64,000 nucleotides of DNA from Paenibacillus tyrphae (GCF_000722545.1 NZ_JNVM01000008.1:186001-250000), one strand, 5' to 3'. Positions 8,903-18,397 are shown, counted from the stretch's first letter. A program made the numbers and translations. The notes: generated by a model not told the origin, from the sequence alone.

Positions 8903-9550
8903 TTAATCTGAAGACCGAGACATATCGAACGCAAATTGAAGCCCGCCCTTTTTCTCGCAGCAAACGCCCAAATCGAGCAAAGGTTGTACGCTGGAAGGAT
9001 CGGTCCGGTAAGCCATGTTGAACAATTCGCACGCCTTGTCCATATTGTGCAGCTGCGCTTGGATACAACCCATGGCGTTAAAGGAAATCGCTTTGAGCTG
9101 CATGTTTTCGGTCAGCCGGGATAAAAATTGAAAATGCAAGTAGCTTTCCCCGGCTTCCCCTTTGCGCAAGTAAGACATGGCCAAATAAATACGCGCCAAA
9201 TTGAAATCGGGCTGGAGCCGGATCAACTCGTCGAATTCGGCAATCGCCCGGTCGAACATATGGAGCTTGTAATACCCCTGCCCCCGGATAAACAAATCGG
9301 TTCGTTTGCCTGAAAATTCGGGATCGAGCGGATCGGCTCCTATACCGTTCAATGAAATCCCGGCAATGCTTAACAGCTTGCTCCATTTCTCTTCGAACAG
9401 CAGCCATTCTTCAATGCAGGCGTCGCTCATCGCCTTTAGAGCCCGCAGCTTTTCCTGCAGCTCCCTGCGTTCGGCGCCTTGGGAGGACGGGTATTGCGAG
9501 ATGACTTCATCCAGCATTTCGTTCATGGAAGCAAAAAGATGTTTAAACAT
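8903..9550 (-). CDS. tetratricopeptide-repeat protein of unknown function
   Basis: 215 residues. The N-terminal ~70 are helical and charged, possibly a coiled coil. From ~85 onward there are about three TPR-like motifs, for example GQGYYKLHMFDRAIAEFDEL, then ARIYLAMSYLRKGEAG and GCIQAQLHNMDKACELFNMAY. TPR proteins bind other proteins, but the partner cannot be deduced. It lies between panD and dinG on the same strand, ~115 nt from each, so it may be part of the same transcript. No signal peptide or membrane segment is seen. Confidence 0.75.
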   Translation of the reverse strand: MFKHLFASMNEMLDEVISQYPSSQGAERRELQEKLRALKAMSDACIEEWLLFEEKWSKLLSIAGISLNGIGADPLDPEFSGKRTDLFIRGQGYYKLHMFDRAIAEFDELIRLQPDFNLARIYLAMSYLRKGEAGESYLHFQFLSRLTENMQLKAISFNAMGCIQAQLHNMDKACELFNMAYRTDPSSVQPLLDLGVCCEKKGGLQFAFDMSRSSD

Positions 9551-9669
9551 CGGCCGTATCCCACCTTTGCTTCTTTTCCCACAGCAGCTTTAAACGTCTT
9601 CGCCGCGGCTGTGGCGCCAGCTGTGATCGTATCTACATTGTGCGTCTACCCGTCCCGTTTCATTCTCGT

Positions 9670-10053
9670 TTAAAGGACCGTGGAATGAATTTCTTCCTTC
9701 AGCACGCCGACGACTTGATTGTTCTCGCCCATAATGGCAATGCTCGGGGTATGCTTGCGGGCTTCTTCGTCCGATAACATGACATACGATAAAATAATGA
9801 CAATATCTCCGGGGTGAACCATTCTGGCCGCAGCGCCGTTCAAGCAGACAACACCCGAGCCCCGCGGTCCGGGAATAATATAGGTCTCGAACCTGGCGCC
9901 ATTGTTATTATTGACAATTTGGACTTTTTCGTTAGGCAGCATGTCGACCAGATCCAATAAATCTTGATCGATCGTAATGCTCCCGACATAGTTTAAATTG
10001 GCTTCCGTTACGGTTGCACGGTGAATTTTCGATTTTAACATGGTACGAAACAT
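9670..10053 (-). CDS. panD: aspartate 1-decarboxylase (pyruvoyl enzyme) PanD
   Basis: 127 residues, the family length. It makes beta-alanine from aspartate for pantothenate and CoA synthesis. The self-cleavage site Gly24-Ser25 (YVGS) that generates the pyruvoyl cofactor is present, as are K9 near the N-terminus and the NGAAAR active-site loop. It is the last of the pan genes, 54 nt after panC and in the order panB-panC-panD, so all three steps are co-expressed. Confidence 0.95.
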   Translation of the reverse strand: MFRTMLKSKIHRATVTEANLNYVGSITIDQDLLDLVDMLPNEKVQIVNNNNGARFETYIIPGPRGSGVVCLNGAAARMVHPGDIVIILSYVMLSDEEARKHTPSIAIMGENNQVVGVLKEEIHSTVL

Positions 10054-10107
10054 GGCTGACGCCTCCTACGTTTTTGCGCTCTCGGGACCTATCCCGCAGC
10101 TTTCGGG

Positions 10108-10995
10108 TTACGAATGACTCAATGAAGCAACGGGAGCATGAAGTATCCGATTATCGATCAAGCGCGTTACTCCGAAACGGACGGCCACGGCGATAATAAT
10201 CCTCTCGTCACTACTCCAAAAATCCACTGGAGCCAGATCCGGATAAGACAGCAGCTCCACATAATCGATATCGGCCAAAGGCGCGGACTGAATATGCCGA
10301 ACGACTGTCTGCCGCAGCTCTTCCGGGGAGATCGTTTCTTTACGAGCCGCGAGCAGCGATTCCGCCTCTTCCAGAGCTTCGGAAAGGACAAGGGCTTGCT
10401 TTCTCTCTTCCTCGGTTAAATACACGTTGCGCGAACTCATCGCAAGTCCGTCTTCTTCCCGGACAATCGGACGTGGGACGATGGTGACGGGGATGTTCAA
10501 ATCGAACACCATCTGCTCGATGACCGCTACCTGTTGGGCGTCCTTCAACCCGAAATACGCTTTGTCAGGCTGAACGATATTCAGCAGCTTGGTAACAACC
10601 GTGGCGACGCCGTCAAAATGCCCTGGCCGGGAAGCTCCACACAAACGTTCAGTGACTCCGGATACAGAGACAATCGTTCTGGTCGGCTTCGGGTACATCT
10701 CACTCACCTGCGGGAAAAATACGATGTCCGTCCCGGCTTCGCGCGCGATGGCCATATCCCGCTCCTCGTCCCGCGGATAGCGGTCTAAATCCTCGTTCGG
10801 CCCGAACTGCAGCGGGTTGACGAAAATGCTCAGGATAACTTCGTCGCACTCTTTGCGCGCGGCTTCGAGCAGCGAGGCATGGCCCCGGTGCAGGAAACCC
10901 ATCGTCGGCACGAAGCCGATGCGTACGGCCGGATTGGCAGCCCGTTTTGCTTTAATCAACTGTCGTAATGATTCAATCTGATGAACAATCTGCAT
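10108..10995 (-). CDS. panC: pantothenate synthetase PanC
   Basis: 295 residues. It joins pantoate and beta-alanine using ATP. The nucleotidyl-transferase motifs are visible: PTMGFLHRGHASL (~30-42), with its HxGH-like element, and MSSRN with the following KMSK-like region (~185). It lies 21 nt after panB and just before panD in the pantothenate operon. The start is the ATG at 10995, which gives the usual VHQIESLRQ N-terminus. Confidence 0.95.
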   Translation of the reverse strand: MQIVHQIESLRQLIKAKRAANPAVRIGFVPTMGFLHRGHASLLEAARKECDEVILSIFVNPLQFGPNEDLDRYPRDEERDMAIAREAGTDIVFFPQVSEMYPKPTRTIVSVSGVTERLCGASRPGHFDGVATVVTKLLNIVQPDKAYFGLKDAQQVAVIEQMVFDLNIPVTIVPRPIVREEDGLAMSSRNVYLTEEERKQALVLSEALEEAESLLAARKETISPEELRQTVVRHIQSAPLADIDYVELLSYPDLAPVDFWSSDERIIIAVAVRFGVTRLIDNRILHAPVASLSHS

Positions 10996-11016
10996 CGGTA
11001 ATCGAAGCTCCGTTTC

Positions 11017-11892
11017 TTATTCTCTATGTGCTGATACCGGAATCCCACCGCCATACAAGGACTCCGCCACTTCGTCGTCCATACGGAACGAATGCTCCGT
11101 TCCTGGGAAGCTGCGCTGCTTCACGTCGTCCACATACTGGTGAAGCCCGCTGCGGATCATCTCGCCGACATTCCCGTAGGTCTTCACAAAACGCTTCGGA
11201 TGAATGTCCGATCCGTAGCCGAGCGCATCATGAAATACGAGCACCTGCCCGTCGCAATCTTTGCCGGCGCCAATACCGATGGTCGGAATAGACAGCTTGC
11301 TCGTCAAATGTGCGGCCACTTGGTCGGTTACCAGCTCCAGCACGATGGAGAAAGCTCCGGCCTGTTCCAAGGCTTTGGCATCGTCGAGCAATTTTTGCGC
11401 TTGAGCGGCCGTTTTACCCTGAATTTTATAACCGCCGATCTGGTGAATCGACTGAGGGGTCAGGCCGAGATGGGCCATCACAGGAATGCCCGCTTGCACG
11501 AGCGCTTCGACCGTTGGCGCAATCTCCGCTCCGCCCTCCATCTTCACCGCTTTGGCCAGCCCTTCCTGCATAATCCGTCCCGCATTCCGCAGCGATGCAT
11601 CGATGCTGCCGTGATACGTATTGAACGGAAGATCCGTCACCACAAAGCTGGTCCGGACTGCACGCGTCACTGCACGCGAGTGGTAGATCATATCGTCCAG
11701 CGTGACAGGGACCGTCGAATCGTAGCCGAGCACGACATTGCCCAGCGAATCCCCTACAAGAATGACATCGATGCCGGCTTCCTCCGCCAGCATGGCCGTC
11801 GGGTAATCGTATGCCGTCATCACGCTGATCGGAATCCCGTCTTCTTTCATTTTTCTCAGTTTGGCCGTCGTTATCGGTTTACGCATGTCCAT
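11017..11892 (-). CDS. panB: 3-methyl-2-oxobutanoate hydroxymethyltransferase PanB
   Basis: 291 residues from the ATG at 11892. It converts 2-ketoisovalerate plus methylene-THF to ketopantoate. Family motifs are clear: MTAYDYP, LVGDSLGNVVLG (metal site), HLGLTPQS and GIGAGKDCDGQVLV. An open frame continues 41 codons further upstream, but those residues do not resemble PanB. The AAGG-containing site 8-10 nt before 11892 and family length support the shorter form. The gene is preceded by an unusual 337-nt leader with a promoter and two terminators, so it may be controlled by attenuation. Confidence 0.93.
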   Translation of the reverse strand: MDMRKPITTAKLRKMKEDGIPISVMTAYDYPTAMLAEEAGIDVILVGDSLGNVVLGYDSTVPVTLDDMIYHSRAVTRAVRTSFVVTDLPFNTYHGSIDASLRNAGRIMQEGLAKAVKMEGGAEIAPTVEALVQAGIPVMAHLGLTPQSIHQIGGYKIQGKTAAQAQKLLDDAKALEQAGAFSIVLELVTDQVAAHLTSKLSIPTIGIGAGKDCDGQVLVFHDALGYGSDIHPKRFVKTYGNVGEMIRSGLHQYVDDVKQRSFPGTEHSFRMDDEVAESLYGGGIPVSAHRE

Positions 11893-12013
11893 GATTAACA
11901 CCTTGCCTTCCGGGTTGGAATGGTTCAGGGTTCCGTACGCTCGGGGGAGCACCCCCTCTGCCGCGCTTCCTCCTGATAGTATTGCGATAATCGGCCGGAT
12001 TGTTGCAAAGAGC

Positions 12014-12050
12014 AAAAAAACCTTTCAGCCCATACAGAGGCTAAAAGGTT
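12014..12050 (-). terminator. intrinsic terminator 2 in the panB leader
   Basis: 12-bp stem AACCTTTTAGCC / GGCTGAAAGGTT (one G-T pair) followed by seven T on the minus strand. It lies ~120 nt upstream of the panB start, so transcripts from birA or the leader promoter must pass it to reach panB. Confidence 0.8.
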
Positions 12051-12147
12051 CACATGTCCTTCTCATATGATCCTTCTGTCTCGGTCCGGTTAGGCTCAGA
12101 GCAGAATCCGACATATTGCTTGGGTAAAGCTATTCAGTTGTTCAAGC

Positions 12148-12203
12148 AAAAAAAAACATACGGTTGAAGTACAGCTCCTTGCGGATACCGTCTTCGTACC
12201 GTA
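12148..12203 (-). terminator. intrinsic terminator 1 in the panB leader, at the 5' end of the transcript
   Basis: TACGGT (12198-12203) can pair with ACCGTA (12159-12164), with an inner GAAG/CTTC helix, followed by nine T. A second ACGGT copy (12187-12191) can pair with the same right arm, so two foldings compete. It begins almost at the predicted transcription start. Confidence 0.55.
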
Positions 12204-12204
12204 C

Positions 12205-12233
12205 ATTATACCAAAGTTTTCAACTTGTGTCAC
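12205..12233 (-). promoter_or_regulatory. strong sigma-A promoter in the birA-panB gap
   Basis: GTGACA (12228-12233), 17-nt spacer, perfect TATAAT (12205-12210) on the minus strand. The -35 overlaps the birA stop codon. Predicted start of transcription is near 12198. The interval 11893-12229 contains this promoter, the two terminators, and a possible 13-codon leader frame preceded by AGAAGGA near 12065. Confidence 0.65.
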
Positions 12234-13204
12234 CCAAAACTGATATCGGCGGAATACAACTTTTTTACCGTTCCGTCCGCTATGCGAAGCTGTAGAGCGC
12301 CATGCTCATCAATCCCCTCGGCAAATCCTTCAAGCTCTCCTTGTGGCGTCCGGCAGCGGATATTCCGATGAAGCGACACAGTCAACGCTTCCCACAACAG
12401 CTTGATGGGGGCAAAGCCCTCCTTGCGGTATAGCTCGTGCAACTGCTCCCACTCCAGCAAAAACCGGCTGAGCACCTCGATTCGGTCCACCTGACGACCT
12501 GCTTCGATGGCTAGCGAGGTGGCTGTATCCCGCAGCTCCGGAGGAAAATCGTCCGATTGCAGATTTACGCTTATGCCGACTCCGGCGATAACGTGCTGCA
12601 GACGCTCATCCTCGGCGCTCGATTCGAGCAAAATGCCGGCGACCTTCTTGCCGCCGACAAGCAGATCGTTAGGCCATTTGATCCCCGCCTCCACCCCTGT
12701 CGCGCTGCGGATGGCCCGGCATAAAGCGACGGCAACGAGCAAAGTCAATTGAGGGGTGAATAACAAAGGAATCCAAGCCGGCTTCAAAATCAGGCTCATC
12801 CAGATGCCTTTTCCGACCGGAGAATGCCACTGGCGTCCCATCCGGCCTTTCCCGGCAGTTTGCTCTTCCGTCAGAATAAGCGTGCCTTCCTCCGCACCTT
12901 CCGCAACACAACGCGCCGCGACGATTTGCGTCGACTCCACTTGGTCGTAATATTTCACGAACCGGCCGAACCGTTCCGTCTCCAGCTTCAATTGCAAGCG
13001 ACTCATATTCAGCCTGTCCGGCTTGGACAACAGCCGGTAGCCTTTGCGCGACACCGCTTCGAAGCGGTATCCCTGCTGCCGCAAACGCTCGATCTGCTTC
13101 CAAACGGCCGTCCGGCTGACGCCAAGCTCCTCGCTCAACTGCTCGCCAGACAAAAATTTGCCGTCCGATTGCTCGAACAGTCCGATCAGTCGATCCATCA
13201 TCAT
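12230..13204 (-). CDS. birA: BirA: biotin operon repressor and biotin-protein ligase
   Basis: 324 residues, the bifunctional form. The N-terminal winged helix (~5-62: GEQLSEELGVSRTAVWKQIERL) binds DNA. The catalytic core has the ATP/biotin motif GKGRMGRQWHSP (~116-127) and KWPNDLLV (~177-184), and a small C-terminal domain follows. It attaches biotin to carboxylases and represses biotin genes when biotin is plentiful. Three ATG codons are in tandem; the first (13204) overlaps the cca stop codon as ATGA, so translation is coupled to cca. Confidence 0.95.
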   Translation of the reverse strand: MMMDRLIGLFEQSDGKFLSGEQLSEELGVSRTAVWKQIERLRQQGYRFEAVSRKGYRLLSKPDRLNMSRLQLKLETERFGRFVKYYDQVESTQIVAARCVAEGAEEGTLILTEEQTAGKGRMGRQWHSPVGKGIWMSLILKPAWIPLLFTPQLTLLVAVALCRAIRSATGVEAGIKWPNDLLVGGKKVAGILLESSAEDERLQHVIAGVGISVNLQSDDFPPELRDTATSLAIEAGRQVDRIEVLSRFLLEWEQLHELYRKEGFAPIKLLWEALTVSLHRNIRCRTPQGELEGFAEGIDEHGALQLRIADGTVKKLYSADISFG

Positions 13205-14496
13205 TCATCGTTCTCCTGCATTTTATCGTAATGCTCCCGGGCTGCTGCAAGCAGCGTTTCTTTGTCGTTGCGGAGTTCGCCGAGCGCAGCGCTTTCAAGC
13301 AATCGGTGGAGCAGCCTGCCGGTCCACGGACCGCCTTTGGCTCCCAGATGGCTCATAAGCTCCTTCCCTCCGACAGCGAGCTCTCCAAGAGCAGAAACGG
13401 GCATCTGCTCCAGCCATACGGAGCCCAATCTTTTCCATACATCCACAGCGCTGCCAGATTTGACGTTGTCCGTCCGAATCGGGGCGTCCTCCAGCAGGTA
13501 AATCTCTCTTAGCGTACGGAGTGCAGAAACGCCGTAGTCGAGCGCGGCGGCGATCCATATTCGTCTCAAGTATGGTTCTTCGTCCCATTCCGCCGATTCA
13601 TCCAATCCGGATACAAGAACGGTGTGCGCGGCAACGATTCGTTTGACTGTCTCCATCTGCTGTCTGGAGAAGGTTAGCTTGATCATATCCTCTTCAACAT
13701 CCGCCGGATCGGCTCCCAGTCGAATGTAGATAAAAGCAAGCCGATGCTCCATTTCCGTTAACCGTGAGAGGGGCGGCCACTCCGTTTCCTTGCCTAGCCC
13801 GGACAGCAGCAGCTCCTGCTTCGCGTGACGCAGCGCCCCGCTTCCCGAGAGCAAGCTCATGGCCCGGTTCGGATCACTGCCCCCAAGCATGCGCTCCAGC
13901 TCCGCCCGGATACGTTCCATGGCGATATGCCGCAGCAGCGAAATGCCGGAGTTCAGAGCGTCCCAAGTCGCCTGTTCAACCATCAGGCCGTATTCCGACG
14001 CAAAACGGAGGCACCGCATCATTCGCAGCGCATCTTCCCCGAACCGTTCTTCCGCTTGACCGACGCAGCGAAGTACCCCGCGTTCCAAATCCTTCATGCC
14101 ATCGAACGGATCGATCAGACGACCGTTTTGATCGATAGCCATCGCATTCATCGTGAAATCGCGCCGCTGCAAATCCTCGGTCAAGCTGTCGATATATTCC
14201 ACCTCGGTCGGGCGGCGGAACGCTTCGTATCCGCCTTCCCGGCGAAACGTAGTTACTTCGTAAGGCTTTTTATCGGCCACGACCGTAACCGTCCCATGCT
14301 GCAATCCGGTGGGTACAGTGCGCTCGAAGAGCCTCTGCACCTGATCGGGATGCGCGGAAGTGGCAATATCATAATCCTTTACGGGGCGTCCGAGCTGTTC
14401 GTCCCGAACGCATCCGCCGACCAAATAAGCCTCGAAGCCCGCCTCGCACAAGCGCCGGACAATCTGCATGGCCCCCTGCTTTAAAGCATCGCTCAT
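13201..14496 (-). CDS. cca: CCA-adding tRNA nucleotidyltransferase
   Basis: 431 residues from the ATG at 14496. It adds or repairs the 3' CCA of tRNAs. The class II nucleotidyltransferase signature is near the N-terminus: LVGGCVRDEQLGRPVKDYDIAT, with the catalytic DxD. It is followed by RRDFTMNAMA and the ERFGEDALRMMRCLRFA motif of the neck. An open frame extends 32 codons further upstream, but that part is not family-like. The AAAGGAAG site favours 14496. It lies between bshA and birA. The tRNA gene in this window lacks an encoded CCA, so the enzyme is needed. Confidence 0.94.
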   Translation of the reverse strand: MSDALKQGAMQIVRRLCEAGFEAYLVGGCVRDEQLGRPVKDYDIATSAHPDQVQRLFERTVPTGLQHGTVTVVADKKPYEVTTFRREGGYEAFRRPTEVEYIDSLTEDLQRRDFTMNAMAIDQNGRLIDPFDGMKDLERGVLRCVGQAEERFGEDALRMMRCLRFASEYGLMVEQATWDALNSGISLLRHIAMERIRAELERMLGGSDPNRAMSLLSGSGALRHAKQELLLSGLGKETEWPPLSRLTEMEHRLAFIYIRLGADPADVEEDMIKLTFSRQQMETVKRIVAAHTVLVSGLDESAEWDEEPYLRRIWIAAALDYGVSALRTLREIYLLEDAPIRTDNVKSGSAVDVWKRLGSVWLEQMPVSALGELAVGGKELMSHLGAKGGPWTGRLLHRLLESAALGELRNDKETLLAAAREHYDKMQENDE

Positions 14497-14518
14497 GTAC
14501 GTAATCCCGCTTCCTTTG

Positions 14519-15685
14519 TCAGCAATTAAGCGGATTTTCCCGAATCGAATCCGGGATCGGCCGCCCAAGCACCCGATAATACAACTCTTCATACTGCCGT
14601 GTAATCAAATCGTTGCAGAACGTATAGCGCGCACGGTACAAACAAGCGTCCACCGTCTTTTTGTACAAGCTTTCGTCCTTCAGCAGCGCGATCGCATACG
14701 CCGCCATTTGCTCCACATCGCCGATGTCCGCCAAGTACCCGGTCTCGCCATGGGTAATCAATTCGGGAATGCCGCCGGCGTTCGATGCGATCGTCGGAAC
14801 GCCGCAGGCCATCGCTTCCAGCGCAACCAAGCCGAAGCTTTCCTTCTCGGATGGAAGCAGCATCAGGTCGGCTAACGACAACAGCTGGGCGACGTCGTCC
14901 TGCTTGCCGCAGAACGTCACCCGATCCAATAGCCCGAGCTCCTTAACCTTGCAAAGTACCTTGGACAGCTCCGGGCCCTCGCCTACGAACAGCAGGCGGG
15001 AAGGCACTTCTTTGCTCACGCGGTCGAAAATGTCCACGACATCGGTTACCCGCTTGACTGGACGGAAATTGGAAATATGAATCAAAATCTTCTCGTCGGG
15101 ATGCGCAAACTCCTTACGGAGCGATGCGACTTCACGCGGATAATATACCCGTTTGTCCACGAAATTGTAAGCCAAATCGATCGGCTTCTCGATGCCAAGC
15201 AACTGCCGCGTCTCCTGGATTAAGTCCTGGGATACGGCGGTCACCGCATCGCTTTGGTTGATCGCATACCGGATCAGATCGCTTAGCGATTCGTCCTGCG
15301 CCAGAACCGTAATATCGGTGCCATGCAAGGTCGTTACCACTTTCAGCTCAGGCCCGACCATCTGCTTGGCAAGCAGGGCGCAAACGGCGTGCGGAATGGC
15401 GTAGTGGACATGCAGCAAATCCAGCTCTTCCAGCTTCACCACCTGTGCAAGCTTGCTGGCTAGAGACAAATCGTAAGGCGGATATTTAAACACGTAGTAG
15501 TCGTTGACTTCGACTTCGTGATAGAAGATGTTGCGGTCGAACTTTCCAAGTCGAAAAGGCATGCTGTGCGTAATAAAATGAACCTCGTGCCCTTTTTCCG
15601 CAAGCAGCTTGCCGAGCTCGGTGGCGACGACGCCCGAACCCCCTAGCGTGGGATAGCATGTAATTCCGATTTTTAACCGGTTCAT
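14519..15685 (-). CDS. bshA: BshA: N-acetyl-alpha-D-glucosaminyl L-malate synthase
   Basis: 388-residue GT-B (GT4) glycosyltransferase that makes GlcNAc-malate, the first step of bacillithiol synthesis. Visible features are GGSGVVATELGKLLAEKGHEVHFITH near the N-terminus (written here only as the conserved GGSG loop, ~15-18), HVHYAIPHA (~95) and the donor-site PSEKESFGLVALEAMACG region (~285, EX7E). Bacillithiol is the main low-molecular thiol of many Bacillota. bshB1, the next enzyme, is immediately upstream, and cca follows. Confidence 0.94.
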   Translation of the reverse strand: MNRLKIGITCYPTLGGSGVVATELGKLLAEKGHEVHFITHSMPFRLGKFDRNIFYHEVEVNDYYVFKYPPYDLSLASKLAQVVKLEELDLLHVHYAIPHAVCALLAKQMVGPELKVVTTLHGTDITVLAQDESLSDLIRYAINQSDAVTAVSQDLIQETRQLLGIEKPIDLAYNFVDKRVYYPREVASLRKEFAHPDEKILIHISNFRPVKRVTDVVDIFDRVSKEVPSRLLFVGEGPELSKVLCKVKELGLLDRVTFCGKQDDVAQLLSLADLMLLPSEKESFGLVALEAMACGVPTIASNAGGIPELITHGETGYLADIGDVEQMAAYAIALLKDESLYKKTVDACLYRARYTFCNDLITRQYEELYYRVLGRPIPDSIRENPLNC

Positions 15686-15727
15686 ATTTCGAGCCGCCTC
15701 CTTTTGCTCCTGAATTTGGTCACACTT

Positions 15728-16432
15728 TTAGAACAGTTCTGTCAAATATGGCAGCTTGCTGATAAAGCCTTCCGCATAACGAACCGCCCGTTTTTGCCCA
15801 AGCAGAGAGTCTCGGGCCTCCACCCGTTCCAGATAGCCTTGGTTCAGAGGTGTGCGTACGATGTCGTTCCCGGCACCTGAGCCCGAAGTTTCGAATTGGC
15901 TCCGGTACGCAAGGAGCGAAGAGCGCTTGCTCTCATAATGGGCGGTCACGTCGACCATCACGTCCGGTTCTATCACATCGTTAATGAAATAAAAATAGCT
16001 TTCTTCTACCGTATGCGCCGGGTGATCGGGCAAGTACCGTCTCAGCTTGGCATTGAACAGCGCTTCCTGCACCAGCTTGCTGCAAGCGATATGGTCCGGA
16101 TGCCGGTCCTCCCAATACGGAGCGAATACGATGCGCGGCTTCCATGTGCGGATTTCCAGAACAATGCGCTCCACGTACTCCGGCAGCAGATAAAGCCCAC
16201 GGTCCGGCAGCTGCAGATTGGTGCGAACCGCCAGACCGAGCACCTCCGATGCCGCCTTGGCCTCCTGCTGACGTGTTTCGACCGTGCCGTTCGAGGACAT
16301 TTCCGCCAAAGTCAAATCGCAAATGCCGACCTTAAGTCCGTCTGCCGTATGCTTCGCAATCGTACCGCCCATACCGATTTCCGCATCGTCCGGGTGAGCG
16401 CCGAAAATGAGCAGATCAAGTGACTCGTTCAT
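15728..16432 (-). CDS. bshB1: BshB1: bacillithiol biosynthesis deacetylase
   Basis: 234-residue LmbE/PIG-L-type zinc deacetylase. It removes the acetyl group of GlcNAc-malate in the second step of bacillithiol synthesis. Zinc ligands are visible in [10 protein letters not shown] (~11-20) and HPDHIACS (~109-116). Its start codon overlaps the mgsA stop (ATGA) and bshA follows 42 nt later, so the first two pathway enzymes are made from one message. Confidence 0.94.
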   Translation of the reverse strand: MNESLDLLIFGAHPDDAEIGMGGTIAKHTADGLKVGICDLTLAEMSSNGTVETRQQEAKAASEVLGLAVRTNLQLPDRGLYLLPEYVERIVLEIRTWKPRIVFAPYWEDRHPDHIACSKLVQEALFNAKLRRYLPDHPAHTVEESYFYFINDVIEPDVMVDVTAHYESKRSSLLAYRSQFETSGSGAGNDIVRTPLNQGYLERVEARDSLLGQKRAVRYAEGFISKLPYLTELF

Positions 16433-16854
16433 TGGTCGATCCCCGGCTTGTACTTATGAACCAGCTCCCGCCATGCGAAGTCCCCCCGGTCAAGTGCTTT
16501 GACCAAAATTTCCGCGGTCGCGATATTGGTGGCGCAAGGAATCCCTTGAACGTCACACAGACGAAGCAAAGCGATAATATCGGGCTCGTGCGGCTGCGCC
16601 ATTAGCGGGTCGCGCAAAAAGATAATCAAATCGATTTCATTGGTCGCCACCAATGCTCCGATTTGCTGGTCCCCTCCGAGCGGACCGGACATAAAGCGGT
16701 TCACCTGCAGGTTCGTATTTTCCATAATGCGCGTGCCAGTCGTTCCGGTCGCATACAACGTATGATCTTGAAACACATTCTCGTAGGCCATAACGAAATT
16801 TACCATTTCTTCCTTCTTGCGGTCGTGTGCGATAAGTGCGATTTTCAATGCCAT
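16429..16854 (-). CDS. mgsA: methylglyoxal synthase MgsA
   Basis: 141 residues from the ATG at 16854, which has GAGGAG ~10 nt upstream; 42 further in-frame codons upstream are not family-like. The enzyme converts dihydroxyacetone phosphate to methylglyoxal and phosphate. Motifs present: LIAHDRKK (H10), ATGTTGTRI (phosphate binding, ~37-45), [11 protein letters not shown] with the catalytic Asp, and a C-terminal NIATAE. Being next to bacillithiol genes is sensible, since bacillithiol helps detoxify methylglyoxal. Confidence 0.94.
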   Translation of the reverse strand: MALKIALIAHDRKKEEMVNFVMAYENVFQDHTLYATGTTGTRIMENTNLQVNRFMSGPLGGDQQIGALVATNEIDLIIFLRDPLMAQPHEPDIIALLRLCDVQGIPCATNIATAEILVKALDRGDFAWRELVHKYKPGIDQ

Positions 16855-16882
16855 AGGATGGCAGCTCCTCTCTAAACTCCTA

Positions 16883-16909
16883 TAAAACGAGGACACTCGA
16901 GCGGTCCTC
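16883..16909 (-). terminator. weak hairpin between dapB and mgsA
   Basis: 6-bp stem GAGGAC / GTCCTC with a 9-nt loop followed by GTTTTAT on the minus strand. It may be a partial terminator within the operon; the short stem makes this doubtful. Confidence 0.3.
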
Positions 16910-16939
16910 TTCGGCCCGGCCCCATGTCCTCTTTCGTTT

Positions 16940-17743
16940 TTAATCGATAAAATGTTCGAAGCCGTAAACCATACCGGCATATTCCATGACTTTCTGAACG
17001 GCTACCTTAACGCCAGGCATGTAACCGGCCCGGTCATACGAGTCGTGACGGATTTTCAAGGTTTGTCCGAAAGCACCGAATACGACCTCCTGCTGGGCGA
17101 AGATGCCCGGCAGCCGAACGCTATGGATCCGGAATCCGTTATAATATCCTCCACGGGAGCCTTCGATCGTCTCCTCTTCATTCGGATTGCCTTGGCGAAG
17201 TTCCTGCCGTGCTTCCGAGATCAGCTCCGCCGTTTTCACGGAAGTGCCTGAAGGCGCGTCCAGCTTCTGGTCACCATGATACTCGATAATTTCCAGATGA
17301 GGAAAATGTTTGGCAGCTTGGGCAGCGAATTTCATCATCAGAATAGCGCCGATCGAGAAGTTCGGAGCGATTAATCCCCCGATCCCTGCCTCCTTGCACT
17401 GCCTGTCCAGTTCGGCAATATCTTCCGGTGTAAAGCCGGTCGTCCCCATGACGGGGCGAACCTTATGTTTTATAGCCAGACGGGTGTGCGCGACCGCCGA
17501 ATGCGGAGCCGTAAAATCTACCAGCACGTCGGGTTTCGTTTCCGCAAGAGCAAGCTCCAAATCGTTCGTAACCGCAATTCCGCAAGCATCCAGGCCGACC
17601 AGCCTGCCTGCATCCGTTCCTACAGCGGAACGGTTAACCGCAGCGGCCAGCTCTAGCTCCGGATCGCCCAAAACCAGCTTGACGACCTCGCGCCCCATAC
17701 GGCCTCCCGCTCCGGCAACCGCTACTTTGATGATTGGTTTCAT
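16940..17743 (-). CDS. dapB: 4-hydroxy-tetrahydrodipicolinate reductase DapB
   Basis: 267 residues. It catalyses the NAD(P)H-dependent second committed step of lysine, diaminopimelate and dipicolinate synthesis. Visible are the nucleotide-binding [11 protein letters not shown] (~11-21), [10 protein letters not shown], the GTTGF loop, and the catalytic/substrate [14 protein letters not shown] region (~153-166). It is followed by mgsA and preceded by a TPR gene, as in the conserved ypjD-dapB-mgsA-bshB1-bshA-cca-birA order. Confidence 0.95.
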   Translation of the reverse strand: MKPIIKVAVAGAGGRMGREVVKLVLGDPELELAAAVNRSAVGTDAGRLVGLDACGIAVTNDLELALAETKPDVLVDFTAPHSAVAHTRLAIKHKVRPVMGTTGFTPEDIAELDRQCKEAGIGGLIAPNFSIGAILMMKFAAQAAKHFPHLEIIEYHGDQKLDAPSGTSVKTAELISEARQELRQGNPNEEETIEGSRGGYYNGFRIHSVRLPGIFAQQEVVFGAFGQTLKIRHDSYDRAGYMPGVKVAVQKVMEYAGMVYGFEHFID

Positions 17744-17786
17744 ATGAATTCATTGTCCTTTCCGCTTAGGTGTCGATGATTGGCAC

Positions 17787-18308
17787 TTATAGGGTGACGC
17801 TCATATATTCCTTCCATTTTTGCCGATAGTCCGCGAGCAGTCGCAAGCCGATGGAATGCTGCGGATCCAGCTTGAGCAATTCCTGAATGGCCTGCACGGC
17901 CGGAGCGAACTCCCGAAGCCGGCAATAAGCGATACCCAATAGTAAAAAAGCTTCTTGTGAAAGCGGATCGAGCATCACCGCTTGCTGCAGTAGCGACACC
18001 GCCAGCCACAGCCGTTCGTCCGACTCCTCGAACAGCTTCTCTGCTTGAAGCGTCATTTGCCGCGCCTGAAGGTGCTGCAGATGGAACGTGTAATGTTCAT
18101 CCTTCGGCTCAAGCCTTACCGCTTGGCTTGCATGTGCCGCCGCTTTATCCAGCTTGCCGCTGCGGGCGTACGTAATGGACAGCTTATAATGGTACGCCGC
18201 GCATTCGGGATTCGTCGCAATCGCACGTTCAAACCAGGCGATGGCCTGTTCGAAATCGTGATTAAGAATCGATTCGTACGCTTTCTTGATTGCCTCTTCG
18301 CCTTTCAA
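17787..18308 (-). CDS. tetratricopeptide-repeat protein of unknown function
   Basis: 173 residues, almost entirely TPR. Repeats begin near residue 6 (AYESILNHDFEQAIAWFERA), ~38 (AAYHYKLSITYARSGKLDKA), then ~105 (DERLWLAVSLLQQA) and ~125 (AFLLLGIAYCRLREFAPAVQ). No signal peptide or enzyme motif. It is inserted between the MazG-like gene ypjD and dapB, on the same strand and tightly spaced. The binding partner is unknown. Confidence 0.75.
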   Translation of the reverse strand: MKGEEAIKKAYESILNHDFEQAIAWFERAIATNPECAAYHYKLSITYARSGKLDKAAAHASQAVRLEPKDEHYTFHLQHLQARQMTLQAEKLFEESDERLWLAVSLLQQAVMLDPLSQEAFLLLGIAYCRLREFAPAVQAIQELLKLDPQHSIGLRLLADYRQKWKEYMSVTL

Positions 18309-18397
18309 TTATATCATCTCCTTCCTCAGCCAAGCCGGAAGCAACCTTCCAAGCCGACATGAGAAGTACAAGGTGATGATACAGTATATGAAAAGGA

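Noticed and set aside
9551..9669. CCACAGC / GCTGTGG inverted repeat as a terminator between panD and the TPR gene
   Set aside because: Long loop and no T tract in either orientation.
12014..12200. T-box or known riboswitch in the pan leader
   Set aside because: No T-box core or other motif I recognise; left as an undefined attenuator-like leader.
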